Shown here: positions 34,184 to 43,910 of the stretch, piece by piece
Numbering within the stretch: the first letter of the stretch is position 1
How the letters are laid out: each line of letters opens with the position of its first letter
DNA from: an uncultured Pseudomonadota bacterium
GTDB lineage: Bacteria > Myxococcota_A > UBA796 > GCA-2862545
Length of the DNA stretch: 64,000 nucleotides
Assembly (NCBI GenBank): GCA_913061235.1
Contig: CAJXTB010000003.1
Coordinates: 337,965-401,964, forward strand
Direction of reading: 5' to 3'
Position numbers and translations under genes: made by a program
Notes under the pieces: model-generated
The model's database searches: none
What the model saw: the letters and a program-made list of their open reading frames with translations, nothing else
Told to the model about the DNA's origin: nothing

Positions 34184-35953
34184 ATGGGCACAGCCATCGG
34201 GATTGACCTCGGGACCACAAACTCCTGCGCGGCAATCATCGAAAACGGGGTTCCACGCCTCATTGAATACCGCGGCGGCCAAAAGACGATTCCGTCTGTG
34301 TTCGCTATTGATAAGCACGGCAAGCGACTTGTTGGTGAAGAAGCCAAAGAGCAGGCCGTCATCAACGCCGGCTCGACCGTCCAGGCCAGCAAGCGCCTGA
34401 TCGGACGAAACTTCGGTTCCAACGCCATCGAAAAGATGAAGCAAGTCTTCACCTATGAGTTGGTCGAAGGCGAGAGCTCCGAAGTTCTCATCAAGGTCAA
34501 GGACCAAGTCTTCACGCTGGAGCAGATCAGCGCTGCCATCCTCCGTCGAATCAAAGACGCTGCCGAAGACGCCCTAGAGCGCGACATCGATCAAGCCGTC
34601 ATCACGGTCCCAGCGTACTTCAACGACCGCCAGCGCCAAGCTGTTCGCTCGGCTGGAAAGCTCGCAGGCCTCAAGGTTCTGCGCGTTCTGAACGAGCCCA
34701 CCGCTGCTGCCCTCGCCTACGGCCTAGGACGCACGCTCAACCAACGCGTCGCCATCTACGACCTTGGTGGCGGTACCTTCGACATCTCCATCATCGACAT
34801 CAAAGACAAGATCTTTGAGGTCATCGCCACAGGTGGTGACACCTTCCTCGGCGGTGTGGACTTCGATGACCGTCTGATGCAGCACATCCTCGCCGCCTCG
34901 CTAGACGAACACGGTGTCGACCTCTCCTACGAACGTGCCGCTGTCGCCGCTATCCGCGACCACGCCGAACGCGCCAAGATCCGGCTGTCTTCCGAGTCCG
35001 AGACCCGTCTGCACATTCCAGACGTCGGCAAAGATGACGACGGTGAGATGGTCACCATCGACATGACCATCACCCGCGACCAGCTCGAGAGCTTGACCCG
35101 CGACTTGGTCGAACGCAGCATCATTACCTGCGAGCGCATCCTCGAAGAAGCCGGCTCCACGAAGGAGCAGATCGACGAGATGCTGCTCGTTGGTGGCCAG
35201 TCCCGCATGCCACTCGTCCGCGACAAGGTCGGCGGATTCATTGGCAAGCCCCCTTCCCAGAAGGTGCACCCGGACGAAGCCGTTGCCATTGGTGCTGCCA
35301 TCATGGCGCACAGCTTGTCGTCACGAGCAGGCCCGCAAGACGTCACACTGTTGGACGTCCTGCCGATGGCCATCGGCATCAACAAGTCTGACGGCACCAT
35401 GCACGTGCTGTTCGCCAAGAACCAGCCGCTTCCCGACTACAAGACGCGCACGCTGACCACGTCGAAAGACAACCAGCGCTCCATCATGCTGAAGATCTAC
35501 CAGGGCGAGTCCAAGTACGTCAAAGAGAACGAACTGCTCGGCACTTTCGTATTCTCCGGTGTGCGTCCGGCTCCCAAGGGCCAAGTCAAGGTTGAAGTCA
35601 CCTTCCACATTGACTCGGAAGGCATTCTAAACCTCACCGCGCGCGACCGGGACACCGGCCAGCTCGTTGAGTCCAGCCTGAAGCTCGGCAAAGACGAAGG
35701 TGGCGGCGCGCCGAAGAAGCTCAAGAAGAAGAAGAAGAAGAAGGAGCCTGTTGCACCGCCAACGCCGCTCACCATGCCTTCTGCCAACTTGGGCCCAAGC
35801 CTAGGCTCACCGTCTCCTGCTCCGGAGTCCACCCCGACCCCAGCAGAGACGGCGGGTACCAGCTCACCGCCTGCCCCAATGCAGCCGGTGGCGCGCCTAG
35901 AAGAACAGGGCTTCTTCGCTCGAATCTTCAGCTGGCTGATGTTCTGGAGATAG
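34184..35953 (+). CDS. dnaK: Hsp70/DnaK-family chaperone lacking the normal helical lid
   Basis: From the ATG at 34184 the product is 589 residues. The nucleotide-binding domain is complete ([38 protein letters not shown]), and the beta-sandwich peptide-binding domain follows (about 390-510). The usual helical lid (about 100 residues ending in an EEVD-like or acidic tail) is missing. In its place is a Lys run at about 512-522, a Pro/Ser/Thr-rich linker and a hydrophobic end [13 protein letters not shown]. Substrate capture and release should differ from ordinary DnaK, and the tail may touch membrane. This may not be the housekeeping dnaK; no grpE is adjacent. Confidence 0.9.
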   Translation: MGTAIGIDLGTTNSCAAIIENGVPRLIEYRGGQKTIPSVFAIDKHGKRLVGEEAKEQAVINAGSTVQASKRLIGRNFGSNAIEKMKQVFTYELVEGESSEVLIKVKDQVFTLEQISAAILRRIKDAAEDALERDIDQAVITVPAYFNDRQRQAVRSAGKLAGLKVLRVLNEPTAAALAYGLGRTLNQRVAIYDLGGGTFDISIIDIKDKIFEVIATGGDTFLGGVDFDDRLMQHILAASLDEHGVDLSYERAAVAAIRDHAERAKIRLSSESETRLHIPDVGKDDDGEMVTIDMTITRDQLESLTRDLVERSIITCERILEEAGSTKEQIDEMLLVGGQSRMPLVRDKVGGFIGKPPSQKVHPDEAVAIGAAIMAHSLSSRAGPQDVTLLDVLPMAIGINKSDGTMHVLFAKNQPLPDYKTRTLTTSKDNQRSIMLKIYQGESKYVKENELLGTFVFSGVRPAPKGQVKVEVTFHIDSEGILNLTARDRDTGQLVESSLKLGKDEGGGAPKKLKKKKKKKEPVAPPTPLTMPSANLGPSLGSPSPAPESTPTPAETAGTSSPPAPMQPVARLEEQGFFARIFSWLMFWR

Positions 35954-35958
35954 CCAAG

Positions 35959-36792
35959 ATGGCCTCACCTCTCGATAGAGTTGTCGTCATTCTGGTTCAA
36001 CCGCTGTACGCCGGCAATGTCGGCGCGACGGCTCGCGCTATGCGAAACAACGGTCTGTCGAACCTCGTTGTGGTCGACCCCCAGGCGTTTGACGCCGAGC
36101 GGGCCCGATGGATGGCACCGGGTGCACACGACATCTTGGCCAATGCCCGCTTTGTCGCAGACCTCGACACTGCTCTCGAAGGCGTTCAGTACGCAGTCGC
36201 GTCAACCGCTCGACATCGCAAAGACAAGCAGGCCATTCTGTCACCACGCCAGGTCGCAGACAGGGTCTGTGCCTCAGCCCCAGACGTGACAACGGCCATC
36301 TTGTTCGGCCGAGAAGACCAGGGCTTGGACACTCTCAGCGTTCAGCGCTGCGAGAGCATTGTCCGTATTCCAACGGCAGAGCACGCATCACTCAACCTGT
36401 CGCAAGCCGTCCTACTCATTGCACACGAGCTGTTCCAAGCGGCACGACAACAAGGTCTCTCGGCTCCCGGGCGAGCCATTGGTGGCGGCCACACCACACG
36501 CTCCACAAGAGCACTCGACCGCAGAAGCAAGCGCACGCCGGCAGATCTTCCACAGCTGGAAGCAACGGTTGACGACTGGGTTGGGCTGATGGAGCGTGTT
36601 GGGTACACGCGTTCGACCCCCGCAGACCGCGTGGCCATCACGGCTCGCGCTCTGCTTCAGCGGATGACGCCGTCGGTTCGCGAGGCCGGAGCCCTACGCG
36701 GCATGGTCAACCGCATTGACTGGGCGCTCGACAATCCTGACATGGACCCTAAGACAACGCGACGAACCCGAGCACGCAGCGACGAATCGTAG
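35959..36792 (+). CDS. trmJ: TrmJ-like tRNA 2'-O-methyltransferase (SpoU/TrmH family)
   Basis: The 277-residue product has a SPOUT methyltransferase domain (about 8-165), opening VVILVQPLYAGNVGATARAM and closing with the knot motif NLSQAVLLIAHEL that binds SAM. A C-terminal helical extension follows, as in TrmJ, which methylates position 32 of several tRNAs. Its ATG lies 5 bases after the Hsp70 stop, so the two are co-transcribed. Another tRNA/rRNA target is possible within the family. Confidence 0.87.
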   Translation: MASPLDRVVVILVQPLYAGNVGATARAMRNNGLSNLVVVDPQAFDAERARWMAPGAHDILANARFVADLDTALEGVQYAVASTARHRKDKQAILSPRQVADRVCASAPDVTTAILFGREDQGLDTLSVQRCESIVRIPTAEHASLNLSQAVLLIAHELFQAARQQGLSAPGRAIGGGHTTRSTRALDRRSKRTPADLPQLEATVDDWVGLMERVGYTRSTPADRVAITARALLQRMTPSVREAGALRGMVNRIDWALDNPDMDPKTTRRTRARSDES

Positions 36793-36979
36793 CGAATCCA
36801 ATGGCCGCGCACGGTCACCCAGTGCCCAGCTCTTTCAACGGTCTGGCAAATGCAGCCGAAACCGCCGATGACCACGGGATCGGTCTGATGCAGCGGGTTA
36901 CCGCGCGCCACCTCGAACTCGGCACGGTCTGTGCAGAGACCCCAGTGGCCACAGTCGCCGTCACTCGTTCGGAGCCCTC

Positions 36980-38305
36980 ATGGAAAAGCTTGTCATCCAA
37001 GGCGGACATCGCCTTGTCGGTTCCGTCGCTGCATCGGGAGCGAAGAACGCTGCCCTGCCGATTCTCATTGCGACTCTGCTCGCCCCTGGTGAGCATCGCC
37101 TCGCGAATGTGCCAGACCTCGCAGACATCAGCAGCACGCTGTCGCTGCTCGGTCGCCTAGGCTGCCCAAGCTTAGTGGGCCCAACGCTGCGAGTAGACAC
37201 CACGCGAATCGCATTCTGCGAGGCACCGTACGACATCGTCAGCCGCATGCGTGCCAGCGTTCTGGTTCTTGGCCCCCTACTCGCTCGTCATGGCGAAGCC
37301 ATTGTGAGTCTGCCAGGCGGATGCGCGATTGGAACGCGCCCCATCGACCAGCATCTCAAAGGCCTGGAAGCGCTCGGCTGCACCTTCGAGTTGTCCAAGG
37401 GCAACATCCACGGAAGAACGGACGGCCTACGCGGTGCTGAGATCAACCTCGACATGCCTACGGTAGGCGGCACCGAGAACATCCTGATGGCCGCCGTCCT
37501 TGCTGAGGGCGACTCCATCATCCGCAACGCGGCACGCGAGCCAGAGATTGTGGACCTCGCCAACTTCCTCATCACCTTGGGCGCCAATATTGAAGGGGCC
37601 GGCACCTCTGAGATTCGCGTGTCCGGTGTGCCGCGCCTGTCCCCGGCATCGCGCCCCTACCGCATCATGCCCGACCGTATTGAAGTGGGCACCTACCTGG
37701 TTGCCGGCGCCATCACTCGCGGTGATGTCACGGTCACCAACTGCAATCCGGACGAAGTTCGCTCGCTGCTCGGCAAGCTGACCAGCGCTGGCGCAACGAT
37801 CGAGACCACTGACACGTCGATTCGTCTCATTCAAGACGGCCCTGTTCAGTCCTTCGAGCTCATCACCGAGCCGCACCCTGGCTTCCCGACCGACATGCAG
37901 TCACAGATGTGCGCGCTGGCCTGCTTTGCGGACGGTGTGTCTACCATCACCGAGAACATCTTCGAGAACCGGTTCATGCACGCAGCCGAGATGTCCCGAA
38001 TGGGTGCCACCATCGACATTGTGGGACGTACCGCAATTGTTCGCGGCACCGGAGCCATGTCGTCGGCCATCGTAATGTCCTCAGACCTGCGCGCCTCTGC
38101 CGCTTTGGCCATTGCCGCCATGGGAGCCGACGCCGACATGCCCGAGGGCGAACGCGGTCTCTCAGAACTTCGCCGCCTCTACCATCTGGACCGTGGCTAC
38201 GAAAACTTGGTCGACAAGTTTCGCAGCCTCGGCGCTCGTCTTGCCAGAGTCGAGGACGATGAGTCAGACCCCGCCGTGCTACTGGCAGCAACCCAGCACA
38301 GCTAG
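36980..38305 (+). CDS. murA: UDP-N-acetylglucosamine 1-carboxyvinyltransferase
   Basis: MurA transfers enolpyruvate to UDP-GlcNAc, the first committed step of peptidoglycan synthesis. The 441-residue length is normal. The Lys22-Asn23 pair in GAKNAALP and the catalytic Cys115 in LPGGCAIGTRP are present, so the enzyme is of the fosfomycin-sensitive Cys type. It is preceded by a 187-bp gap in which no gene was found, which may hold its promoter. DnaG begins 8 bases after its stop. Confidence 0.97.
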   Translation: MEKLVIQGGHRLVGSVAASGAKNAALPILIATLLAPGEHRLANVPDLADISSTLSLLGRLGCPSLVGPTLRVDTTRIAFCEAPYDIVSRMRASVLVLGPLLARHGEAIVSLPGGCAIGTRPIDQHLKGLEALGCTFELSKGNIHGRTDGLRGAEINLDMPTVGGTENILMAAVLAEGDSIIRNAAREPEIVDLANFLITLGANIEGAGTSEIRVSGVPRLSPASRPYRIMPDRIEVGTYLVAGAITRGDVTVTNCNPDEVRSLLGKLTSAGATIETTDTSIRLIQDGPVQSFELITEPHPGFPTDMQSQMCALACFADGVSTITENIFENRFMHAAEMSRMGATIDIVGRTAIVRGTGAMSSAIVMSSDLRASAALAIAAMGADADMPEGERGLSELRRLYHLDRGYENLVDKFRSLGARLARVEDDESDPAVLLAATQHS

Positions 38306-38313
38306 AGACCTGA

Positions 38314-40128
38314 ATGGCACGCATTCCGCGCGAGACTATCGACGAGATTCGCGAGCGCGTCGACATCGTGTCGGTGGTCCAAAAGCACGTCTCGTTGAAT
38401 CGACGCGGGAAGTCGTACAAGGGCTTATGCCCCTTCCATCAGGAAAAATCGCCGTCGTTCCATGTCATCCCAGACAAGGGCATCTTCCACTGCTTCGGAT
38501 GTCAGACCGGCGGAGACGCGTTCAAGTTCCTCATGCTGCTCGAAGGCCTGTCGTTCATTGAGGCCGTCAAAGAGTTGGCCGGCAGCGTCGGCATCACGAT
38601 TGAAGAGAAAGAGCTGACGCCAGAGCAGATGCGCAACCTCAAGCAGCGAGCCACCAGCTACGACGTCTTGGCTGCGGCGAGCGAGTTCTTCCGGTCGATG
38701 CTCTGGACCCGACCCGAAGGCGCAAAGGCTAGGTCGTACATTCATGAGCGTTCTCTCGACGAGTCCACAGCGCAGGACGCAGGTCTAGGCTTTGCCCCGG
38801 ACGCCTGGTCTCAACTGTCAGACCACCTCCACGGTCTGGGCTACGCCGAGCAACTCGTTGGCGACGTCGGCCTCTCCAAGTCTAGAGAGGGTCGGTCTGG
38901 TAGCTACGACACCTTCCGCAACCGCTTGGTCTTCCCCATTCGAGACGAACGAGGCCGGGTGATTGGCTTCGGCGGTCGGCTACTCGACGGCGAAGGTCCC
39001 AAGTACCTCAACTCTCCCGAGACCTCGCTGTACGACAAGTCACGGGTGCTGTACGGGCTGTATGAGGCGCGCTCCGCGATTCAGCAGAAGAAACGCATCA
39101 TCGTCGTTGAAGGCTACATGGATGTCTTGGCCATGCGCCAAGCCGGATTCGGTGAGTCAGTCGCTACCTGTGGAACGGCTCTCACGCCTCAGCACATGAC
39201 CAAGCTACGCCGCCTGGCGGACCGGGCCATCGTCCTGTTCGACTCCGATGCTGCCGGTATGCGGGCGGCCGAAAAGTCGCTTCCGATGTTTGTCGAGGCC
39301 GACATCCAGCCGTGGCGTCTGGACCTGCCAGACGCAAAAGACCCCGATGAGTTCCTGGTCGCACATGGGCCGGAGGCCATGGAGAAGGCTCTGGAGTCCC
39401 CGCCGCCTCTGTATGAGTGGTTGTTGGACCGACGGGTCGCAGACGGGAACTACTCATCCGCCGGCATTGCACAGCTGTTGGATGAGCTGACACCACTCCT
39501 GCTCAAGCTCCCCCCCTCCATGCGAGCACTCACAGCCCAGAAGCTTCGCATCCGAGAGGACATCCTCGTTGACCGCTTGCGAAAAGCTCCGACGCAGCCC
39601 GAGCAGCGGCCGCAGGCACCCGCCCGCGTGGGCTGGCGTCCGACCCAAGAAATCGTGCATGTGCTGTGGCTCTTGGTTCACCGCTACGACCACGTCGCTG
39701 ACCTCGTCCAACGCGCGCCCCCCACTCTGCTAGACGAGCACTCCCCGGTCATTCCTGTGATTGCGCGTCTGGTCTCGGGTGAGCCCGTCGCCGCCGTGCT
39801 GCAAGACACCGAAGACCCGGGCGTTCAGCGAACTCTGTCCGCTATCGTTGGACGAGCGGAACTCTACGATGTTGCACATGCGGCTGCCGGTATGTTGACC
39901 ATGGTGGACCGCCTGTCTCGCCGGCGACGCCAGGCTGCAATCGAGGCGTTGACTCGGGCGTCCCAGAAGGCGGCAGAGGCGCAAGACATGGAAGCGTTCC
40001 GCACCGCATCGACCGAGCGCATCCGACAAAAGGAACGCGAAACGCTCCTAGAAGCCGCCTTGGCCCGAGGAGACGCCGAAGTCACTATGCAACTTATTGC
40101 CGAGGCGCTCTCTCCTTCGACTGACTGA
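38314..40128 (+). CDS. dnaG: DNA primase
   Basis: DnaG makes RNA primers at the replication fork. The 604 residues contain the N-terminal CHC2 zinc finger (Cys39, His42, Cys60, Cys63). The TOPRIM catalytic core follows, with VVEGYMDVLA and LFDSDAAG motifs (about 260-345), then a C-terminal helical domain for helicase contact. It follows murA with an 8-base gap and precedes rpoD, giving the dnaG-rpoD part of the macromolecular-synthesis operon; rpsU is not present. Confidence 0.96.
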   Translation: MARIPRETIDEIRERVDIVSVVQKHVSLNRRGKSYKGLCPFHQEKSPSFHVIPDKGIFHCFGCQTGGDAFKFLMLLEGLSFIEAVKELAGSVGITIEEKELTPEQMRNLKQRATSYDVLAAASEFFRSMLWTRPEGAKARSYIHERSLDESTAQDAGLGFAPDAWSQLSDHLHGLGYAEQLVGDVGLSKSREGRSGSYDTFRNRLVFPIRDERGRVIGFGGRLLDGEGPKYLNSPETSLYDKSRVLYGLYEARSAIQQKKRIIVVEGYMDVLAMRQAGFGESVATCGTALTPQHMTKLRRLADRAIVLFDSDAAGMRAAEKSLPMFVEADIQPWRLDLPDAKDPDEFLVAHGPEAMEKALESPPPLYEWLLDRRVADGNYSSAGIAQLLDELTPLLLKLPPSMRALTAQKLRIREDILVDRLRKAPTQPEQRPQAPARVGWRPTQEIVHVLWLLVHRYDHVADLVQRAPPTLLDEHSPVIPVIARLVSGEPVAAVLQDTEDPGVQRTLSAIVGRAELYDVAHAAAGMLTMVDRLSRRRRQAAIEALTRASQKAAEAQDMEAFRTASTERIRQKERETLLEAALARGDAEVTMQLIAEALSPSTD

Positions 40129-40176
40129 TTCTGCGGTTTCGTTGTTGGCAGTCCCGTCAAGCATTGGTTAACGTCC

Positions 40177-40197
40177 AACCGCGTCTTAGACGGTTTT
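40177..40197 (+). terminator. Weak hairpin after dnaG
   Basis: AACCG and CGGTT can pair around a 9-11 base loop and are followed by TTCG. The stem is short and the T-run poor, so it may be an attenuator or mean nothing. It lies in the 262-bp space between dnaG and rpoD, which must also hold any rpoD promoter; no consensus promoter was clear there. Confidence 0.25.
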
Positions 40198-40390
40198 CGA
40201 CAATTCCCAGGATTTGCGCCTTGAATGACGTCCCTTGCCACACTCCACTCCAGAGCTGGGAAAGTCGGACGAACTCGCGCAATGGGACTGATTCGCAACA
40301 GAATCACGGAACGAGCCGACTAAGAACAACGGTCGAGGTGTTAGGCACTCCGCGATCTCTTCACAACTCAAGGTCAAGGGCGGTACGTCG

Positions 40391-42103
40391 ATGAGCATGC
40401 AAAAGGACATTTCAGAGGTCCAGCAGCTGATCAACATCGGGAAGAAGCGTGGCTATGTCACGTATGAGGAAATGAACAATACCCTCCCGACTCACCTCGT
40501 TTCGAGCGACCGCTTGGACGACCTGATGATCATGTTCTCGGACATGGACATCGAGATTGTGAACAAGCAGCGCAAGAAGGCCGAAGCTGCACGTCGCGGC
40601 AAGGTGCCTGATGACAAGGCCGCAGACGCCAACCGCAGCAACGACCCAGTACGGGTCTACCTGCGCAAGATGGGCTCCGTTTCTCTTCTCTCCCGAGAAG
40701 GCGAAATCGAAATCGCCAAGCGCATCGAAGATGGTGAGCTGACGGTCAAGCAGATTGTTCTGACCTCTCCCCTTGGCGTTGACTTCGTTGAAGAGATGAT
40801 TGCCGACGACCAGGCCCGCATTCACAAGGCACTGCGAAGCGGAAAGAAGGCCAAGCCAACGAAGACGAGCCTCAACAAGTCTCTCGAAGAAGGCTTGGTG
40901 ACCGCACGCGAGCTGATGGTTGTCTACGCCGCCACGCTAGAGAACGTATCCAAGGCAAAGAGCAAGAAGAAGCTCGCAGCCGCCGAAGAGTGCATGGATG
41001 ACGCCGAAGACGACCTCGTCGCCCACATGGAGACGTTCGGCTTCAGCAAGAAGCAACTCGCCGACATCAGTCAGCGTATTCAGCACTCATGGGTCATCAT
41101 CGCCCGCTCCGAGAAGGAAATCGAGCTTGTCGCACGCGACGCTCGCCTCCCTGTCCGCGACCTACGTCGCTCGATTCGCCAAGTCCGCCGCAACCTCGAC
41201 CAGTCCGGTCTCGAGGTCATCAACCGCACAGGCATCCCTGAAGAGCGCTGGCGGGACTTTGACAGCCGCGTACGTCGCGAGCTCCGCAAGGTCCGCAAGG
41301 TCGAAGCCGAGACCGGCATGGGCCGTGACCGTCTGCACCAGTCCGCTATCGATCTCAAAAAGGGCGAGGCTCTCGCAGAGCAAGCCAAGTGCGAGCTTGT
41401 CGAAGCCAACCTCCGCTTGGTTGTGTCGATTGCCAAGAAGTACACGAACCGAGGCCTTCAGTTCCTCGACCTCATCCAAGAGGGCAACATTGGTCTGATG
41501 AAGGCTGTTGAGAAGTTCGAGTACCGACGCGGCTACAAGTTCTCGACCTACGCCACGTGGTGGATCCGCCAGGCCATTACCCGCGCCATCGCGGACCAGG
41601 CCCGCACCATCCGCATCCCCGTGCACATGATTGAGACCATCAACAAATTGGTCCGCACGCAGCGCCATCTCGAGCAAGAGCTGTCGCGCCCGCCGCTGCC
41701 GGAAGAGATTGCAGACAAGATGGAGCTTCCTGTCGAGAAGGTCCACAAGATCTTGAAAATCGCCAAGGAGCCAATTTCCCTCGAGACGCCAATCGGCGAA
41801 GAGGAAGACTCCCACTTGGGCGACTTTATCGAAGACAAGGGTGCCGTCTCCCCGTCTGAGAACATGGTCAACGCCTCACTCTCCGAGGCGACACGCAAGG
41901 TCCTAGCCACTCTGACGCCACGTGAAGAACGCGTGTTGCGCCTGCGCTTCGGCATTGGTCAACACCAAGACCACACGCTCGAAGAGGTCGGCCAAGACTT
42001 CGAAGTCACCCGCGAGCGCATTCGCCAAATCGAAGCGAAGGCACTGCGCAAGCTACGTCACCCCAGCCGCTCCAAGCGTCTCAAATCCTTCATGGAAACT
42101 TGA
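40391..42103 (+). CDS. rpoD: Primary RNA polymerase sigma factor (sigma-70)
   Basis: The 570-residue product contains a short region 1.1-like N-terminus, region 1.2 ([23 protein letters not shown]) and a basic non-conserved region. Regions 2.1-2.4 have the canonical [19 protein letters not shown] and [17 protein letters not shown]. Region 3 and region 4.2 ([21 protein letters not shown]) follow. The completeness of region 1 and the dnaG neighbour identify it as the housekeeping sigma factor. ATGs at 40391 and 40397 are both possible starts. A tandem repeat begins a few bases after its stop. Confidence 0.96.
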   Translation: MSMQKDISEVQQLINIGKKRGYVTYEEMNNTLPTHLVSSDRLDDLMIMFSDMDIEIVNKQRKKAEAARRGKVPDDKAADANRSNDPVRVYLRKMGSVSLLSREGEIEIAKRIEDGELTVKQIVLTSPLGVDFVEEMIADDQARIHKALRSGKKAKPTKTSLNKSLEEGLVTARELMVVYAATLENVSKAKSKKKLAAAEECMDDAEDDLVAHMETFGFSKKQLADISQRIQHSWVIIARSEKEIELVARDARLPVRDLRRSIRQVRRNLDQSGLEVINRTGIPEERWRDFDSRVRRELRKVRKVEAETGMGRDRLHQSAIDLKKGEALAEQAKCELVEANLRLVVSIAKKYTNRGLQFLDLIQEGNIGLMKAVEKFEYRRGYKFSTYATWWIRQAITRAIADQARTIRIPVHMIETINKLVRTQRHLEQELSRPPLPEEIADKMELPVEKVHKILKIAKEPISLETPIGEEEDSHLGDFIEDKGAVSPSENMVNASLSEATRKVLATLTPREERVLRLRFGIGQHQDHTLEEVGQDFEVTRERIRQIEAKALRKLRHPSRSKRLKSFMET

Positions 42104-42105
42104 AA

Positions 42106-42378
42106 GGGAGATAGCGCCACAGGAGCGGCGTCTCTTCGTCGCTTGCGTAGTGGACTACGCTTCGGCTCCTCGTTCCTACCTCCTGCACCACTCTCCCCCC
42201 TTCAAGGGATTTATTGGGAGCGGCATGGGAGCGGTGTTTCTTCGTCGCTCGCGTAGTGGACTACGCTTCGGCTCCTCGTTTCTACCTCCTGCACCACTCT
42301 CCCCCCTTCAAGGGGTTTATTGGGAGCGCCACAGGAGCGGCGTCTCTTCGTCGCTCGCGTAGTGGACTACGTTTGGGC
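42106..42378. repeat. Tandem 106-bp non-coding repeat downstream of rpoD
   Basis: Two full units and most of a third are seen; the mark CTTCGTC occurs at 42134, 42240 and 42346, exactly 106 bp apart. Each unit has a perfect or near-perfect hairpin GCGTAG-TGGA-CTACGC and a CT-rich segment ending CCCCCCTTCAAGG. Because 106 is not a multiple of three, reading frames shift from unit to unit and the open frames here are not coherent proteins. The array fills the 311-bp space between the convergent ends of rpoD and the next gene. Transcript-end function is possible. Confidence 0.85.
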
Positions 42379-42414
42379 TTTTCGTTCTCGTACGATGTTT
42401 ATGCGTGTCGGTAG

Positions 42415-43716
42415 CTACTCTCTGTCGATCTCGAAAACTGCGGTGCTTAGCGGTGCCAAGGTTGTGGTGAGCACTTCGTCTGCGACCACGCCGTTGCGTC
42501 CGAGCAGCGTCGTTGTGGAAACAGCTCCGTCTAGCGGGATGTTGAACAACTGGTCGGTGTCCATGCGATTGACGACGATGAGCGTCATGCCGCTGTCGTC
42601 TCCATGCCCGCGCAGTGCGTATTCGTCGGATTGCTCAAACACGACAACCGGCAGTGTGACGACGTCGTGCAGCTCGGCAAGGTCTGCCGTGACCGTGAGC
42701 AGATCGCTCCACAGCTGCGCTTCTGACGGCACGTCTAGGTCCAATGCGCTCTGGCCGTACCACAGCACTTCATCGGCTCCTGCGGCAACGCTGTCGAAGG
42801 CCATGAACCGCAGCTCGCCTTGTGTGGGCAACCGTCCTGGGACGGCTCCAAGCGTGGTCTGCTCAAACCCAAAGCCTTGCAGCACGGAGACCGTGCGCCC
42901 CCCACCGGACAGCTCACCTGCCCACTGCACGTAGGCACCAGGTTCGGTCAGCTGAAGGTCGGGCACCGGGTACACATCAAAACCGAAGGTATCTACAACG
43001 CCAGCCACCTTGCTCACGCCTTCGTCGAAGTTCGCTTCCAAGGTCGCTCGCTGCGCGCTGGTCAGACCTGGATCCGTAAACACCAAGGGTCCAGGGCCCT
43101 CTATGAGAACGGTAGGCAGGTCCAAGACCTCACGCACGACGTCTGCCGCGACAGAGATGTTGTCGAGGTCCAGGGCGGGCCGCTCCAGTGTTCGCGCCAC
43201 GGCGAAGTTGAGGACAGGCTCGTCGTAGGTATCGAACCCGCTGATGATCTCGGCATGATCCGCCCAACACTCGTCTCGTTGCGTGATGAGGTGCGCGGTC
43301 AGCAGGGCCCGATCAAGCGGAACGTCAATGGGCTGAAGCTGCAGCAGCACAAACCCGGGGAACAGGATGCGAAGGCGCCCTTCCGCAGCTGCATAGGGGT
43401 CGTCTGCGCCGCGACAGGTGGTTGCGTCATCCGATCCCAGTAGCGTCGGCGACAAGAAGTGAGACAGGTGTCCCGTGGTCTGCGCCTCACCGTCCACCTC
43501 GGACATCAAGAAGAGCGGAAAGAACTGGTCCGCTCCCGCATCCGCCATCTGCTGAAAGGGACGGGCAAAATTCGGGTCTTCCACGGTACCGAAGAGCGAC
43601 GCAGGCGCGCCAGCAAATCCGACAGACAGCGGGGCGGAAGCTGGTGACGGTACGATGAGGTCGGGCATCATCGGCCCCCGACACCCAACCAACGCCAATA
43701 AATAGACCCCTCTCAT
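42415..43716 (-). CDS. Lipoprotein with glycoside-hydrolase-like barrel
   Basis: The ATG at 43716 behind GGGAGGTGG gives 433 residues with a lipobox ALVGC (Cys12). The mature part alternates short strands and helices, with segments such as SGFDTYDEPVLNF, TFGFDVYPVP and RFMAFDSVAAGADEVLWYG. These look like the beta/alpha-barrel of glycoside hydrolases, where acidic residues at strand ends would be catalytic, followed by a small beta domain. No specific family could be fixed. It stands alone between the rpoD repeat and tRNA-Met. Confidence 0.65.
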   Translation of the reverse strand: MRGVYLLALVGCRGPMMPDLIVPSPASAPLSVGFAGAPASLFGTVEDPNFARPFQQMADAGADQFFPLFLMSEVDGEAQTTGHLSHFLSPTLLGSDDATTCRGADDPYAAAEGRLRILFPGFVLLQLQPIDVPLDRALLTAHLITQRDECWADHAEIISGFDTYDEPVLNFAVARTLERPALDLDNISVAADVVREVLDLPTVLIEGPGPLVFTDPGLTSAQRATLEANFDEGVSKVAGVVDTFGFDVYPVPDLQLTEPGAYVQWAGELSGGGRTVSVLQGFGFEQTTLGAVPGRLPTQGELRFMAFDSVAAGADEVLWYGQSALDLDVPSEAQLWSDLLTVTADLAELHDVVTLPVVVFEQSDEYALRGHGDDSGMTLIVVNRMDTDQLFNIPLDGAVSTTTLLGRNGVVADEVLTTTLAPLSTAVFEIDRE

Positions 43717-43781
43717 GCCACCTCCCTGCCTGTGACCTGCAACATCGGTCCAAGACAAGCAGGTTGTGAGAAGTGGCGGCG

Positions 43782-43855
43782 TAGGCCCGGTAGGACTCGA
43801 ACCTACGACCCTCCGGGTATGAGCCGGGTGCTCTGACCAACTGAGCTACGGGCCC
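43782..43855 (-). tRNA. tRNA-Met, anticodon CAU (elongator type)
   Basis: The 74-base cloverleaf reads on the minus strand with acceptor GGGCCCG/CGGGCCT, D-arm GCTC...GAGC, anticodon loop CTCATAC, T-arm GTAGG-TTCGAGT-CCTAC and discriminator A. The CCA end is not encoded. The first acceptor pair is G-U and pair 27-43 of the anticodon stem is C-A. The body resembles elongator tRNA-Met; the lysidine-modified tRNA-Ile(CAU) is less likely, and initiator tRNA lacks this acceptor pairing. Confidence 0.93.
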
Positions 43856-43910
43856 GCCGTGCGGCACCGTAACTCGCTGGTTTGGGGTACGGTGTGTGGA
43901 TGGAGGTTCG

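Noticed and set aside
34901..35311. Minus-strand open frame within the Hsp70 gene
   Set aside because: Antisense shadow of a conserved coding region.
36801..37160. Plus-strand open frame before murA
   Set aside because: It overlaps murA out of frame and has no recognisable motif or ribosome site.
41922..42362. Open frame running from the end of rpoD through the 106-bp repeat
   Set aside because: It lies in the wrong frame of rpoD and then shifts meaning between repeat units because 106 is not a multiple of three.
42106..42378. Possible CRISPR array
   Set aside because: Units are 106 bp with no distinct short repeat alternating with unique spacers, and no cas gene is near.
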